DNA of 64,000 nt from Cupriavidus necator A5-1 (GCF_000744095.1 NZ_JQLI01000008.1:2108001-2172000); one strand, 5' to 3'. Shown: positions 44,971 to 53,793, numbered from the stretch's first letter. The notes: generated by a model from the sequence alone, not told the origin. Made by a program: numbers and translations.

Positions 44971-45435
44971 ATGGCCGAGATCGTGAACTTGAAACAGCTC
45001 TTTGCCGGCCTGCAGGCCTTGCTAGTCGGTGACCTGGAACTTGCCAGAGCCGTTATCAGCCATTCGGGTGACAAGGGCGGCGTTGCGGAGGCGAATTGGG
45101 GTGGCATGTTGGCCAAGCATCTGGCGGGCCGCTACTGCGTCGACAAGGCGACCGTGATCGCTGCGCACCCGAGCGCGTGGGAGGCTGTAAGGATGCGGCG
45201 TCGGCCTCTGATCGATCCGGTACCGCCTGGCACTTACCGGGCCAAATGCCGGGAGCTGAATCCTGCGCACGCTGCCGCCAACGGGCACGGCGAGGTCTAT
45301 CCCGCGAAGCGCTGCGTCAGTGACGGCCAATGGTGCGCGTTCTATCGCGGCGCCACCGAGGTGTGGGGGTGCAATGCCACCTATGCCGCAGCGAACTTCA
45401 TCATCGAACCTCTCACCAGCGAGGCAAAGGCGTGA
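44971..45435 (+). CDS. DUF6602-like N-terminus fused to a phage-like tail
   Basis: 154 residues. Residues 1-65 (AEIVNLKQLFAGLQALLVGD, VISHSGDKGGVAEANWGGML, AKHLAGRYCVDKATVI) look like the start of DUF6602 nuclease-like proteins (HxGDKGxxxExxWxxxLxxxLPxRY). From about residue 68 it changes to a Cys-containing tail (GTYRAKCRELNPAH, KRCVSDGQWCAFYRGATEVW). The fusion probably arose by deletion. It is 8 bp upstream of a 42-residue ORF. Confidence 0.45.
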   Translation: MAEIVNLKQLFAGLQALLVGDLELARAVISHSGDKGGVAEANWGGMLAKHLAGRYCVDKATVIAAHPSAWEAVRMRRRPLIDPVPPGTYRAKCRELNPAHAAANGHGEVYPAKRCVSDGQWCAFYRGATEVWGCNATYAAANFIIEPLTSEAKA

Positions 45436-45443
45436 ACATTCCA

Positions 45444-45571
45444 TGATCAACGATGACCTGGTCGAGCGACTTGCGAGGTATGAGCCGCCAAAGGAACCGT
45501 TGCCGAGGGAAGCTATTGAGCTCTTCGAGCAATTCGGGCTTGCCTCGGAGTTACAACCCCAAGGTTTTTAA
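45444..45571 (+). CDS. small hypothetical protein
   Basis: 42 residues, MINDDLVERLARYEPPKEPL then REAIELFEQFGLASELQPQGF. It starts 8 bp after the preceding stop in the same direction. Acidic and helical. No family recognised. Confidence 0.35.
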
Positions 45572-45944
45572 CGCTCCCGGAAAAGGTGGCACCCATTAGC
45601 GGGACGGTGTCAAGTGAGCGAACGATACCCGCAGCTGCCCGAGTAGCCGGTTTTGAGTTCCCGTATCCGAATGCAGTGGGCCGAGCGCGCCCGTTTCTTC
45701 GTTTGCTGGCTGCGACGGATCGTCGCGCCAGGCACCCATGAGGATCAAGCGATCGGCGTACAACGGTTTCTCGTCGCCCTGGTGGCTTCGCCACCCCAGA
45801 AGAACGTTGGTGCCGCAATGCGTCCATGGGGGTTCACACAAATATGTGGCTGCCGAATTGCCGGCGCCAATCCACGGCTGGCTCGCATTGCAGGCGGTCC
45901 GCTTTGACTGCAAATCGGGGACGGCGACACGCCATCCAACTACT
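45572..45944. other. degenerate sequence left of an IS110 remnant
   Basis: About 370 bases with shadow frames only. Nothing recognisable. Confidence 0.35.
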
Positions 45945-46240
45945 TTTGAGGGTTGGCGCCATCCGTTCTGGCCTTTTTGCGCTCGTAGAAACGCTTGGCT
46001 TCGGCGCAAAAACGCATGGCAAAGTTGGCGGCCTCGACGAACGCCCAAGGCAGATATTTGTTGCCGTTCTTGGTGTTGCCTTCGCCTTTCTTCTTGCCGT
46101 TGCTCAGGCGCTGGCTGTCGACGCAGCGCGCGTAGGAGGCGAAGTTGCCGGCGCTGGCAAAGCGTTCGATCGGTCCGGTCTCCAGCAGGATGACGCTTGC
46201 CAGAATTTGGCCGATGCCGGGCCTCCTTCTGGTTAAAGCA
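45945..46240 (-). pseudogene. IS110-family transposase, C-terminal fragment
   Basis: The frame RRPGIGQILASVILLETGPI, RFASAGNFASYARCVDSQRL, SNGKKKGEGNTKNGNKYLPWAFVEA is the Tnp20 domain (PGIGxxLA...F.SYARCV...G.GNTKNGNKYL). The RuvC-like half is absent. It lies directly upstream of the mch promoter region, whose TGTACGTACA operator begins at 46417. Confidence 0.75.
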
Positions 46241-46388
46241 GTTGGCAAACTCCACCGCGAGCTTCGGCATTTTGTTCGTACATAATTGTGCGTTGCCATG
46301 GCATGTCATGCCATGCCATGCCAGGCTGCTTGCTCACGTTTTGCGGGAGTAAACGGCTCTGAGCTCGCCGTACGCAGATTGACTCTGC

Positions 46389-46430
46389 TTGACAACGCCT
46401 GATTTGCAAATCAATATGTACGTACAAACT
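46389..46430 (+). promoter_or_regulatory. promoter and GntR-type operator of the mch-mcl operon
   Basis: TTGACA (46389-46394), a 17-bp spacer and CAATAT (46412-46417) form a sigma-70 promoter. The palindrome TGTACGTACA at 46417-46426 overlaps the -10 box and start site, as expected of a repressor site. It matches 15 of 18 bases of the palindrome at 52123-52140. Confidence 0.7.
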
Positions 46431-46477
46431 GACCGGCGGTCGTGAAGAGTGACGATTTCGCCGCCTGGAGGAGAGCG

Positions 46478-47545
46478 ATGGGTAAGAGCAGATCTGGAAA
46501 CTACTTTGAAGATTTCCGGATGGGGATGAGGATGCGCCACGCCACGCCGCGCACGCTGACGGAGGGCGACCGCAGCCTCTACATCGGCCTGACCGGCAGC
46601 CGCGCCGCGCTGTACACCGCAGCAACCAACGCCGGGCTGGCGGGACTTGAGCGACGTCCTCTTGAAGACCTGCTGGTCTTCAATACGGCATTCGGCAAGA
46701 CCGTACCGGACATTTCCCTGAATGCGGTGGCTAATCTCGGCTACTCGGACGTGCGCTTTCTCGCCCACGTCTATGCGGACGACACGCTCGCCGTGGAAAG
46801 TGAGGTCATCGGCCTGAAGGAAAATTCGAACCGCAAGAGCGGCGTGGTCTATGTGCGTTCCACAGCGACGAACCAGTCGGGACTGGACGTGCTGACCTGG
46901 ATCCGCTGGGTCATGGTGCACAAGCGCGATCCGGCTGCCCCCTGCGCCGCGACCGTGATTCCACCGCTGGTACCGGTGGTGGCGCCCTCGCGCCTGGCCC
47001 GGCACTTGTACACCGCGAGCGTGCAGGACATCTGCATGACGACGGGCGTAACCGACCTGTGGGACGACTACGAAGTCGGCGAGCGGATAGACCATTGCGC
47101 GGCCATGACGGTCAACGACAGCGATCACAGCATCGCCACGCGGCTGTACCAGAACACAGCTAAGGCACATTTCGACGGCTTTGTCATGGCGTCCACGCCG
47201 GGCGGGCAGCGGCTGGTCTATGGCGGCCACATCATCTCGATCTGCAAGGCGCTGTCGTATGACGGCCTGGAGAACGCGCTGTCCATCCTCGCAGTCAATG
47301 GCGGCAGCCACGTCAATCCCACGTATGCCGGTGACACCATCTCCTGCGCGACGATGGTGCTGGACAAGCTGGACCTGGCCAGCGACAAGATCGGCGGACT
47401 ACGGCTGCGCACGATTGGCGCAAAGAACATCCGTGGTGCCGCGGAGATCGAATTCCACAGCCTGGAAGGGGGCAGGGCAGAGCACCGGTCCAACGTGGTT
47501 CTCGACCTCGACTACACCATCGCCATCCCCCGCATAGCTCAATGA
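46478..47545 (+). CDS. mch: mesaconyl-CoA hydratase-like double MaoC protein
   Basis: 355 residues from the ATG at 46478; GGAGGAG lies 5 bp upstream. Tandem hot-dog domains: the first has GNYFEDFRMGMRMRHATPRT and FNTAFGKTVPDISLNAVANLGY; the second has DDYEVGERIDHCAAMTVNDSDH, and GGHIISICKALSYDGLENAL. This double domain, with the D-x-x-x-H-type loop, is that of mesaconyl-CoA (2-methylfumaryl-CoA) hydratase, which interconverts mesaconyl-CoA and (2R,3S)-beta-methylmalyl-CoA. The lyase for the product is the next gene, 52 bp on. Confidence 0.85.
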   Translation: MGKSRSGNYFEDFRMGMRMRHATPRTLTEGDRSLYIGLTGSRAALYTAATNAGLAGLERRPLEDLLVFNTAFGKTVPDISLNAVANLGYSDVRFLAHVYADDTLAVESEVIGLKENSNRKSGVVYVRSTATNQSGLDVLTWIRWVMVHKRDPAAPCAATVIPPLVPVVAPSRLARHLYTASVQDICMTTGVTDLWDDYEVGERIDHCAAMTVNDSDHSIATRLYQNTAKAHFDGFVMASTPGGQRLVYGGHIISICKALSYDGLENALSILAVNGGSHVNPTYAGDTISCATMVLDKLDLASDKIGGLRLRTIGAKNIRGAAEIEFHSLEGGRAEHRSNVVLDLDYTIAIPRIAQ

Positions 47546-47597
47546 AAGACAGTAACGCACATACAGCACAGTAAAAGACCAGTAATCGGAGATAAGC

Positions 47598-48593
47598 ATG
47601 ACTACCGCCACCCATCCCAGGCTCGCGCTCTTTGCCGGCGAAAAGGCATTCCCGGCGCTGTCCGCCTGCGAACACTTTGCCGGCAGCGAGAAGCTGATCG
47701 GCAAGGCCATGGACTTGCAGGTCGAATACGGCCCGGTGTTCGATATCACATGCGACTGTGAAGACGGCGCCGCCGCCGGACAGGAGCAGGAGCATGCGGC
47801 CATGGTCGTGCGCATGATCAACTCGGACCGGAACCGATTCGACAAGGCGGGGGTCCGCATTCACGATCCCGCGCATCCGGCATGGCGGCTGGACGTGGAT
47901 ATCGTCATCGGGCAGGCCGCAAGCCGGGTGGCGTATATCACGATCCCCAAGGCGACGAATCACGAGCAGGTGAGGGAGGTCATCGACTACATCCGCCGCA
48001 AGACGCGCGAGGCCGGGGTGAGCCGCGTGGTGCCCGTCCACGTTTTGATCGAAACCCACGGCGCGCTGCGGGACGTCTTTCACATCGCAGCGTTGCCGGG
48101 CATCGAAGTGCTCGATTTCGGCCTGATGGACTTCGTCAGCGGACACCACGGCGCCATCCCCGCCGCCGCCATGCGCAGCCCGGGCCAGTTCGAACATGCC
48201 TTGCTGGCGCGCGCCAAGGCCGACATGGTCGCTGCGGCGCTGGCCAACGGCATCGTGCCGGCGCACAACGTCTGCCTGAACCTGAAAGATGCCGACATCA
48301 TAGCGGGCGATGCCACGCGCGCGCGCAATGAATTCGGCTTCCTGCGCATGTGGAGCATCTACCCGGCGCAGATCCTGCCCATCGTCAATGCGATGCGACC
48401 CGATTTCACCGAAGTGGAAGATGCCGCCGGCATCCTCATCGCCGCGCAGGACGCGGACTGGGGACCGATCCAGTACAAGGGCGAACTGCACGATCGCGCG
48501 ACTTATCGCTACTTCTGGGGCGTGCTGGAGAAGGCCAGGATCACCGGCATGGTACTGCCCGCCGGGGCGGAACAGCGGTTCTTCGCAGGCTGA
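47598..48593 (+). CDS. mcl: malyl-CoA/beta-methylmalyl-CoA lyase (HpcH/CitE family)
   Basis: 331 residues. CDCEDGAAAGQEQEHAAMVV, VRIHDPAHPAWRLDVDIVIG, HVLIETHGALRDVFHIAALP (catalytic Glu), VLDFGLMDFVSGHHGAIPAA (metal Asp) and WSIYPAQILPIVNAM are characteristic of Mcl-type CoA lyases. It cleaves beta-methylmalyl-CoA to glyoxylate and propionyl-CoA. A ribosome site GGAG lies upstream. Together with the hydratase it would degrade mesaconyl-CoA. A citramalyl-CoA lyase activity is an alternative. Confidence 0.88.
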   Translation: MTTATHPRLALFAGEKAFPALSACEHFAGSEKLIGKAMDLQVEYGPVFDITCDCEDGAAAGQEQEHAAMVVRMINSDRNRFDKAGVRIHDPAHPAWRLDVDIVIGQAASRVAYITIPKATNHEQVREVIDYIRRKTREAGVSRVVPVHVLIETHGALRDVFHIAALPGIEVLDFGLMDFVSGHHGAIPAAAMRSPGQFEHALLARAKADMVAAALANGIVPAHNVCLNLKDADIIAGDATRARNEFGFLRMWSIYPAQILPIVNAMRPDFTEVEDAAGILIAAQDADWGPIQYKGELHDRATYRYFWGVLEKARITGMVLPAGAEQRFFAG

Positions 48594-48703
48594 ACGCAGG
48601 ACAACGGTGGCGCACGGACTGGCGCGGATTCTGCATGCGCCCGCCCCGGGACCTTACAATGGCCGGAAACATCAAATGCACTGGTCTAGGTAGCCGAACT
48701 GCA

Positions 48704-49480
48704 ATGAGCGCCACATCGAAGGACATCAAGCCCGAATCACCGGCTTCGCCCACACGCTATGCCGAACTTGCCAGCACGCTGGTCAAGGACATCGTGGAGG
48801 GCCGCCGCGTGGTGGGCAGCCTGCTGCCAACCGAGCACGAACTGGCCGAGCAGCATGGCGTGAGCCGGCATACGGTACGGGCGTCGCTCAGGATGTTGCA
48901 GGACCTGGGGTATATTTCGCGCAAGAAGGCGGTCGGCACGATCGTCGAGAGTGCCAACCCCAATGCGGCCTACACGCAATCGTTCGGCTCCGCCGAAGAC
49001 CTGGTGCGCGTCGCGGCGACCGAAGTTCGCGCCATCGAGGGCGTGCGCAACATCACGCTGGACCGTGCCACCGCGCGGCGGCTGGAAGCACCGATCGGCA
49101 GCGAGTGGGTCTTGCTGTCCGGCACGCGCGTAGACGTCCGGAAAGGGAGCACGCCAGTCGCGCAGGCCGACATCTATATCGACGCCTCGCTAGCAGGCCT
49201 GACAGACACTATCCGCAAGCATCCGCAGATCCTGGTCAGCGCATTGATCGAACGGGAACGCGGCGTCGCCATCGCCGAGATCCGCCAGGTCATCAGCGCG
49301 GTGCTGATCGATACGGCGCTCGCGGCGCTACTAGACACGCCGCCCGGCTCCGCGGGACTCAGGCTGATCCGGCACTACAAGGACGCTGCCGGCAAGATCC
49401 TGGAGATCACTGACACTGTTTATCCAGCTGACCGGGTTTCCGTTGCGTTTCAGCTCAAGCGGAGCAGGATGTCACCGTAG
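48704..49480 (+). CDS. GntR-family (HutC/UTRA) repressor
   Basis: 258 residues from the ATG at 48704 (alternative ATG at 48659). The N-terminal winged helix is RYAELASTLVKDIVEGRRVV, LLPTEHELAEQHGVSRHTVRASLRMLQDLGYISRKKAVGT. The UTRA effector domain follows, with EWVLLSGTRVDV, VAQADIYIDASLAGL, ISAVLIDTALAALLDTPPGS and RLIRHYKDAAGKILEITDTVYPAD. It is last in the mch-mcl unit. The TGTACGTACA palindromes in front of mch and in front of the acyl-CoA dehydrogenase gene are the likely binding sites. Confidence 0.9.
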   Translation: MSATSKDIKPESPASPTRYAELASTLVKDIVEGRRVVGSLLPTEHELAEQHGVSRHTVRASLRMLQDLGYISRKKAVGTIVESANPNAAYTQSFGSAEDLVRVAATEVRAIEGVRNITLDRATARRLEAPIGSEWVLLSGTRVDVRKGSTPVAQADIYIDASLAGLTDTIRKHPQILVSALIERERGVAIAEIRQVISAVLIDTALAALLDTPPGSAGLRLIRHYKDAAGKILEITDTVYPADRVSVAFQLKRSRMSP

Positions 49481-49648
49481 GTGGCCCGGTCGCGGCTGCA
49501 AGGGCGCCTGCTCCCTGCTTCTCGAATGCGGACCGGCAGTTAGCGCTGACGCCCCCGCTTGCCAGGCGAATCCATGCTTGCATGGACCCGCGACCTTGTC
49601 GGCGCGGGCGACAGCCGGGGCCATAGCCGGGGTGATAAGGGGCGGGCG

Positions 49649-50923
49649 CTAGCGAATGGCGCCCGCGCCGCGCATCGATTCAATCTCGTTCTTCTCATAG
49701 CCGGTCGCCAGCAGGATCTCTTCGGTGTGCTCGCCCAGCATCGGGGCGCGCTGGCGGATGCTGCCGGGCGTGCTGCTGAGCTTGATTGGCACCCCGGCGA
49801 TCTTGACCGGCACGGCCGAGCCCGGCTGGTCCACGTCGACCAGCATGTCGCGCACACGGTAGTGCTCATCCTCGAAGATTTCGGCCGAGGTGTAGACCGG
49901 GCCGAACGGCACCTTCCCGCCCAGGCACTGCGCAAGTTCTTCCTTGGTGCGCTGTGCGGTGAAGGCTTCGATTGCGTCGATCACGCGCTGGGCATTCCGT
50001 ACGCGGGCGGCGTTGGTGGCGAACGCTTCGTTGCTGCCCATTTCCGGGTGGCCAATGGCGATTGCCAGCTTTTCCCAGAAGGCGTCGGTCGCACAGGCGA
50101 TGGAGACGTAGCCATCGCGCGCGCGGAACACCCCGAACGGGCAAAGCAGCGGGTGGCGGTTGCCCTCTGGCGTGGGGACCGTGCCGGTGTAGGAGGTCTG
50201 GTAGACGATGCGCTCGCACATGGCCAGCACCGCGTCGGTCATGGCCACGTCGACAAACTGGCCTTCGCCGGTGTCGCGGGCACGGTGCACGGCGGCCAGG
50301 ATGCCGATGCAGAGCATCAGCGCCGGGACGGTGTCGCCCACGCCGGGGCCGATCTTGGTGGGGGTGTCGCGATCCGGCCCGGTGATCCCCATCATGCCGC
50401 CCATGGCCTGCGAGACCACGTCGTAGGCAGGCCAGTGCGCATAGGGGCTTTCGCCGCTGCGCGGGTCGCCGAAGCCGCGCACGGTGCCGTAGACCAGGCG
50501 CGGATTGGACTGGCGCAGCGTTTCGAACGACAGGCCAAGCCGCTCCATCACGCCGGCGCGGAAGTTCTCGACGACGATGTCGGCGTGGTCGATCAGCTTG
50601 CGCACGATCTCGCGGCCCGCTTCCGTCTTGAGGTCCACGGCGATCGAGCGCTTGTTGCGGTTGACGCTCTGGAAATAGCCGCCGAATTCACGCAGGGTGT
50701 CGTCTTCGCGGAATGGCCCGGTGATGCGGGTACCGTCGCCGGTCATGGCCTCGACCTTGATGACGTCGGCGCCGTGGTCGGCCAGGATCTGCGTGCAGAA
50801 CGGGCCCGCCAGCATCTGCGTGAGGTCGACCACCCGGAGGCCGGCGAGGGCGCCGGTGGCTTTGTGCGGGGGCTGCATGCGTGGGTCCAAGGGGGCCTCC
50901 ATTGCTGTCGCAGGGGTTTTCAT
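49649..50923 (-). CDS. family III CoA-transferase (CaiB/BaiF type)
   Basis: 424 residues from the ATG at 50923, overlapping the acyl-CoA dehydrogenase stop by 4 bp (ATGA). GLRVVDLTQMLAGPFCTQIL, ADHGADVIKVEAMTGDGTR, NRNKRSIAVDLKTEAGREIV, DIVVENFRAGVMERLGL and the catalytic Asp in GQFVDVAMTDAVLAM are class features. Related enzymes move CoA from succinyl-CoA to mesaconate, itaconate or methylsuccinate. The longer open frame starting at 51655 overlaps the dehydrogenase and is a frame artefact. Confidence 0.92.
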   Translation of the reverse strand: MKTPATAMEAPLDPRMQPPHKATGALAGLRVVDLTQMLAGPFCTQILADHGADVIKVEAMTGDGTRITGPFREDDTLREFGGYFQSVNRNKRSIAVDLKTEAGREIVRKLIDHADIVVENFRAGVMERLGLSFETLRQSNPRLVYGTVRGFGDPRSGESPYAHWPAYDVVSQAMGGMMGITGPDRDTPTKIGPGVGDTVPALMLCIGILAAVHRARDTGEGQFVDVAMTDAVLAMCERIVYQTSYTGTVPTPEGNRHPLLCPFGVFRARDGYVSIACATDAFWEKLAIAIGHPEMGSNEAFATNAARVRNAQRVIDAIEAFTAQRTKEELAQCLGGKVPFGPVYTSAEIFEDEHYRVRDMLVDVDQPGSAVPVKIAGVPIKLSSTPGSIRQRAPMLGEHTEEILLATGYEKNEIESMRGAGAIR

Positions 50924-52089
50924 TGCGCGACAGCCTTGCCGAGGAGCGCATCGGAGATGATCCGCATCTGGATTTCCGAGGTGCCTTCGAAGATCTTGGT
51001 GAGGCGCGCATCGCGCCAGTAGCGCTCGGCCGCGAAATGCGTGGTGTAGCCGGCGCCGCCATGGATCTGGAGGCCTTCGCTGGTGACGCGCTCGGACATC
51101 TCGCTGGCAAAGAGCTTCACCATCGAGGCTTCGGTGTCGGTGCGCACGCCTTCGTCGATCTTCTCGCACACGGCGTAGAGCAGGGCACGCGACGCCTCGA
51201 TCTGCGTGGCCATGTCCGCCAGCTTGAAGCGGATCGCCTGGAAGTTGCCGATGGGCGTGCCGAACTGGGCGCGATCCCTTGCAAATTGCAGTGAATCCTC
51301 CAGGCTGCCCTGCGCCAGCCCGATCGAGCGCGCGGCCGTGTGCGCGCGGGCGGTCTCCAGCCCGGCGGTGGCGAGGTAGAACGCCTTGCCTTCCTCGCCC
51401 ACCATGCACGATGCCGGCACGCGGCAGCCGTCGAACGCCAGTTCCCAGGTGGTCCAGCCGTGATAGCCGATCTTGGGGATGACACTGCCCTGCACGCCAT
51501 CGGGCAGGGCGCCGCGAGGCTTTTCGAGCATGAAGGCGCTGAGGCCGCGGTGGCGCGCCTTGGGGTCGACGACGGGATCCGTGCGGCAGATCACTAGGAT
51601 GAAGTCGGCCTGGTCGGCAAAGGTGCACCAGTACTTGCTGCCGGTGATGACCCACTCGTCGCCGGCACGCACCGCGCGACAGGAGATATTGGCCACGTCG
51701 GAACCCGCGTTCGGTTCGGACAGCGAAAACGCGCCAAGGAACTCGCCGCGCGCCATGCGCGGCAGGTACTCCGCCTTCTTTTCAGGTGACAGGGCCTTGA
51801 GCGCGCCAATGAGGCCGTTGCCGCGCGCGATCAGGCTGCCGACGCTCATCCAGCCGCGCGAGAGCTGCTCGGCCACCAGGCAGTACTCGTAGGCGCCCAG
51901 CCCGAGGCCGCCGTATTCCTCGGGAATCAGGATACCGAAGTAACCCAGTTCCGCCATCTCGTCGATCAGGTCGTGCGGGATCTGACCCTTTTCCGGATCC
52001 AGCTTGTTGGCGAGCGGCAGCACGCGTTCGATCGTGAACTGGCGCGCCGCCTCCTGGATCATGCGCCGCTCTTCGGTCAGTCTTTGCAC
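50920..52089 (-). CDS. acyl-CoA dehydrogenase, possibly methylsuccinyl-CoA specific
   Basis: About 389 residues from GTG at 52089, which AAGGAG precedes by 7 bp; an ATG frame extension to 52242 crosses the promoter and is rejected. Motifs: FGILIPEEYGGLGLGAYEYC, FSLSEPNAGSDVANISCRAV, GSKYWCTFADQADFILVICR, RAQFGTPIGNFQAIRFKLAD, LQIHGGAGYTTHFAAERYWR and RLTKIFEGTSEIQMRIISD (catalytic Glu in FEGTSEI). It forms a C=C bond in an acyl-CoA and passes electrons to ETF. Context of mesaconyl-CoA genes suggests oxidation of methylsuccinyl-CoA; this is inference. Confidence 0.92.
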   Translation of the reverse strand: MQRLTEERRMIQEAARQFTIERVLPLANKLDPEKGQIPHDLIDEMAELGYFGILIPEEYGGLGLGAYEYCLVAEQLSRGWMSVGSLIARGNGLIGALKALSPEKKAEYLPRMARGEFLGAFSLSEPNAGSDVANISCRAVRAGDEWVITGSKYWCTFADQADFILVICRTDPVVDPKARHRGLSAFMLEKPRGALPDGVQGSVIPKIGYHGWTTWELAFDGCRVPASCMVGEEGKAFYLATAGLETARAHTAARSIGLAQGSLEDSLQFARDRAQFGTPIGNFQAIRFKLADMATQIEASRALLYAVCEKIDEGVRTDTEASMVKLFASEMSERVTSEGLQIHGGAGYTTHFAAERYWRDARLTKIFEGTSEIQMRIISDALLGKAVAQ

Positions 52090-52122
52090 CTTGCACTCCT
52101 TCTTTGTGGTCCTGTATCTATC

Positions 52123-52140
52123 ACTATGTACGTACATAGT
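52123..52140. promoter_or_regulatory. 18-bp perfect palindrome, operator of the dehydrogenase/CoA-transferase operon
   Basis: ACTATGTACGTACATAGT is an exact inverted repeat 34 bp upstream of the acyl-CoA dehydrogenase start. On the minus strand TACTAT within it can serve as a -10 box with a TTGCGC-like -35 about 19 bp before. The core TGTACGTACA is shared with the mch promoter at 46417-46426. Confidence 0.75.
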
Positions 52141-52289
52141 AGCAGAGAAATTGCTGGGTAGCGCAAGTAAAAATTTATGCTTCCTTCGGGTTTTGCCGGA
52201 CATATTCCCTATATCTATGGGGTTGCTGCAATGGCTTCCCACAGTACAACATCGAACTCAGACGTTCGATGGGTGATAGGTGCGTACAA

Positions 52290-52820
52290 AAAGTGGCGCT
52301 GTTCCGGCTGGATGCCGGCGATGGCGATCAGGCGCTTCCGGACCTGCTGGTCTTCCACGATGGCTTGCGGACCTCCGGGCCGGTGGCCGGATACGCGGCG
52401 CTGCCGCGGCTGGCGTAGTGCGCGGCCGCTTCCGGGGAATTCACGAACTCAAGGCTCAGGCGGGAGAGCCGCTCCACGATCGCAGGCGGCGTGCCGGCCG
52501 GCGCGAACGGCGCCGTCCAGTTGATCATGGTGAGTTCAGGCATGCCGGCGTCGGCCACGGTAGGCACGTCGCCCAGCGCCGGAATGCGGGTCGGCCCCAA
52601 TACCGCCAGCGCCCGCATCTTGCCGGTGCGGGCACGCGGCGCCACCGCGGAGGCATCGACCCCGGCGTAGTCGACCACGCCGCCCATCACATCGGTGAGC
52701 AGGTTGCCTTGCGTCTTGTAGGGAACGTTGACCGTGCGCATCTTTCCCGCTTCCCGGAATGCGGCCATGATGATCTGGAAGCCCGTGCTACCGGTGCCAT
52801 AGTTCAGCGAATACGGCCGC
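52290..52820 (-). pseudogene. Bug-family receptor, 5'-truncated and frameshifted
   Basis: The frame starts inside the protein (LNYGTGSTGFQIIMAAFREA, VNVPYKTQGNLLTDVMGGVV, DVPTVADAGMPELTMINWTA). The end VEDQQVRKRLIAIAGIQPE, the usual Bug C-terminus, is in another frame after 52340. The signal peptide and first lobe are missing. It reads toward the dehydrogenase operator, so it may once have preceded that operon. Confidence 0.8.
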
Positions 52821-52883
52821 GAGTGCAGGCGTGCGACCGGCACGGCAGATCTCCCAAAGAGAGCACTGCCAGCCAGTCTAGAT

Positions 52884-52919
52884 GTGTTACCTATGTGTCC
52901 AAACAGGTGTTACCTATGT
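52884..52919. repeat. two direct 13-bp repeats, GTGTTACCTATGT
   Basis: Copies at 52884-52896 and 52907-52919 are identical and 23 bp apart. Such motifs mark the ends of some IS elements, and the site lies precisely between the Bug fragment and the biotin carboxylase fragment, so it may be a junction scar. Confidence 0.5.
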
Positions 52920-53479
52920 ACCCCCCTTCAGCCGCCAGGCGCCGCCGTAGGTCCACGGCGATAGCCGGTCGGCGGCGGCGATGCGGCGTTCCTTGTTCTC
53001 GCGATCCAGCAGCGCGGCCACGGCCAGCGCAATGATCTCGATGCCGACCGGCGCCGGCGGCGGGAACAGGATCTTCTCGTTGCGCTCGATCAGGCCCATG
53101 TCACCTTCGCCATCAGCTGCTTGGCCGCGCTCTTGCTCCCCATCGCGTTGATGGCAGACGGGGGCGGGCCGATAAAGACCAGCCCCGCCGCGGCGCAGAA
53201 CTCGGCAAAGGCTTCGTTTTCGGACAGGATGTCGTAGCCCGGGTGGATGGCCTGGGCGCTGGTCTCCTTCGCCATCTCGATGATGTGGTCGGCGCGCAGG
53301 TAGCTGTCGCGCGCGGCCGCGCCGCCGATATGCACGGTCTCGTCGCAGAAGGCGACGTGGCGCGCGTCGGCGTCGGCATCCGAGTACACCGCGACGGTGC
53401 GGATGCCGAGCCGGCGGCAGGTAGCGGCCACGCGGCAGGCAATTTCACCGCGGTTGGCGATCAGGATCTTGTTGAACAT
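52914..53479 (-). pseudogene. biotin carboxylase (acyl-CoA carboxylase alpha) with internal deletion
   Basis: The ATG at 53479 follows GGAGG. It begins FNKILIANRGEIACRVAATC, HVAFCDETVHIGGAAARDSY and HPGYDILSENEAFAEFCAAA, the N-terminal biotin carboxylase domain, up to GSKSAAKQLMAKV at about residue 125. It then jumps in another frame to LIERNEKILFPPPAPVGIEI and DRLSPWTYGGAWRL, a part normally near residue 500 of the same subunit. The ATP-grasp domain is missing. The biotinyl end could be the fragment at 17010-17488. Confidence 0.75.
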
Positions 53480-53628
53480 GGCTCCTCCTAGTTTTGCGGT
53501 CTGACGGCGGCCAGCTCGCTGACATTCTCGGTGGAGGTTGAACTCAGAATGAAGCGAAGCGGTTCTGGCTAGGCGCGCGGCCGCAGACAGTACAAGTGGT
53601 ATGGCAAGGCCGCGCAACAACGCCGGAC
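53480..53628. other. junction between carboxylase and bioB remnants
   Basis: 150 bases, no feature recognised apart from the carboxylase ribosome site. Confidence 0.3.
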
Positions 53629-53793
53629 TTATTCTGAGTCGACCTCCTGTCCCGCGTAGCCCTCTGCGCGGATGTTGAGGCGGGCCAGGAGGGCGCAAGT
53701 GCAGTCGGCCTGCGGGTTGCCGGTGGTCAGCAGGTTTTCGCCGTAGAAGATGGAATTGGCGCTGGCCATAATGCACAGCGCCTGCCCGGAGCC
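53629..53793 (-). pseudogene. bioB: biotin synthase, C-terminal remnant
   Basis: The frame reads SGQALCIMASANSIFYGENL then LTTGNPQADCTCALLARLNI and RAEGYAGQEVDSE to TAA at 53629. GANSIFYGEKLLTTxNPxxxxD is the signature end of BioB. The radical-SAM core is not present. It lies upstream of the biotin carboxylase fragment on the same strand; both are biotin-related. Confidence 0.8.

Noticed and set aside
46293..46325. Repeated CATGC units resembling a CRISPR or regulatory array
   Set aside because: Only a short run of overlapping CATGC/GCATG words with no spacer structure; likely chance or IS end sequence. No CRISPR array was found anywhere in the window.
49559..51022. 487-residue plus-strand frame
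   Set aside because: Antisense shadow of the CoA-transferase; no recognisable motifs.
49649..51655. 668-residue leftward frame
   Set aside because: Only the part from 50923 is the CoA-transferase; upstream it runs through the acyl-CoA dehydrogenase in another frame with low-complexity residues.
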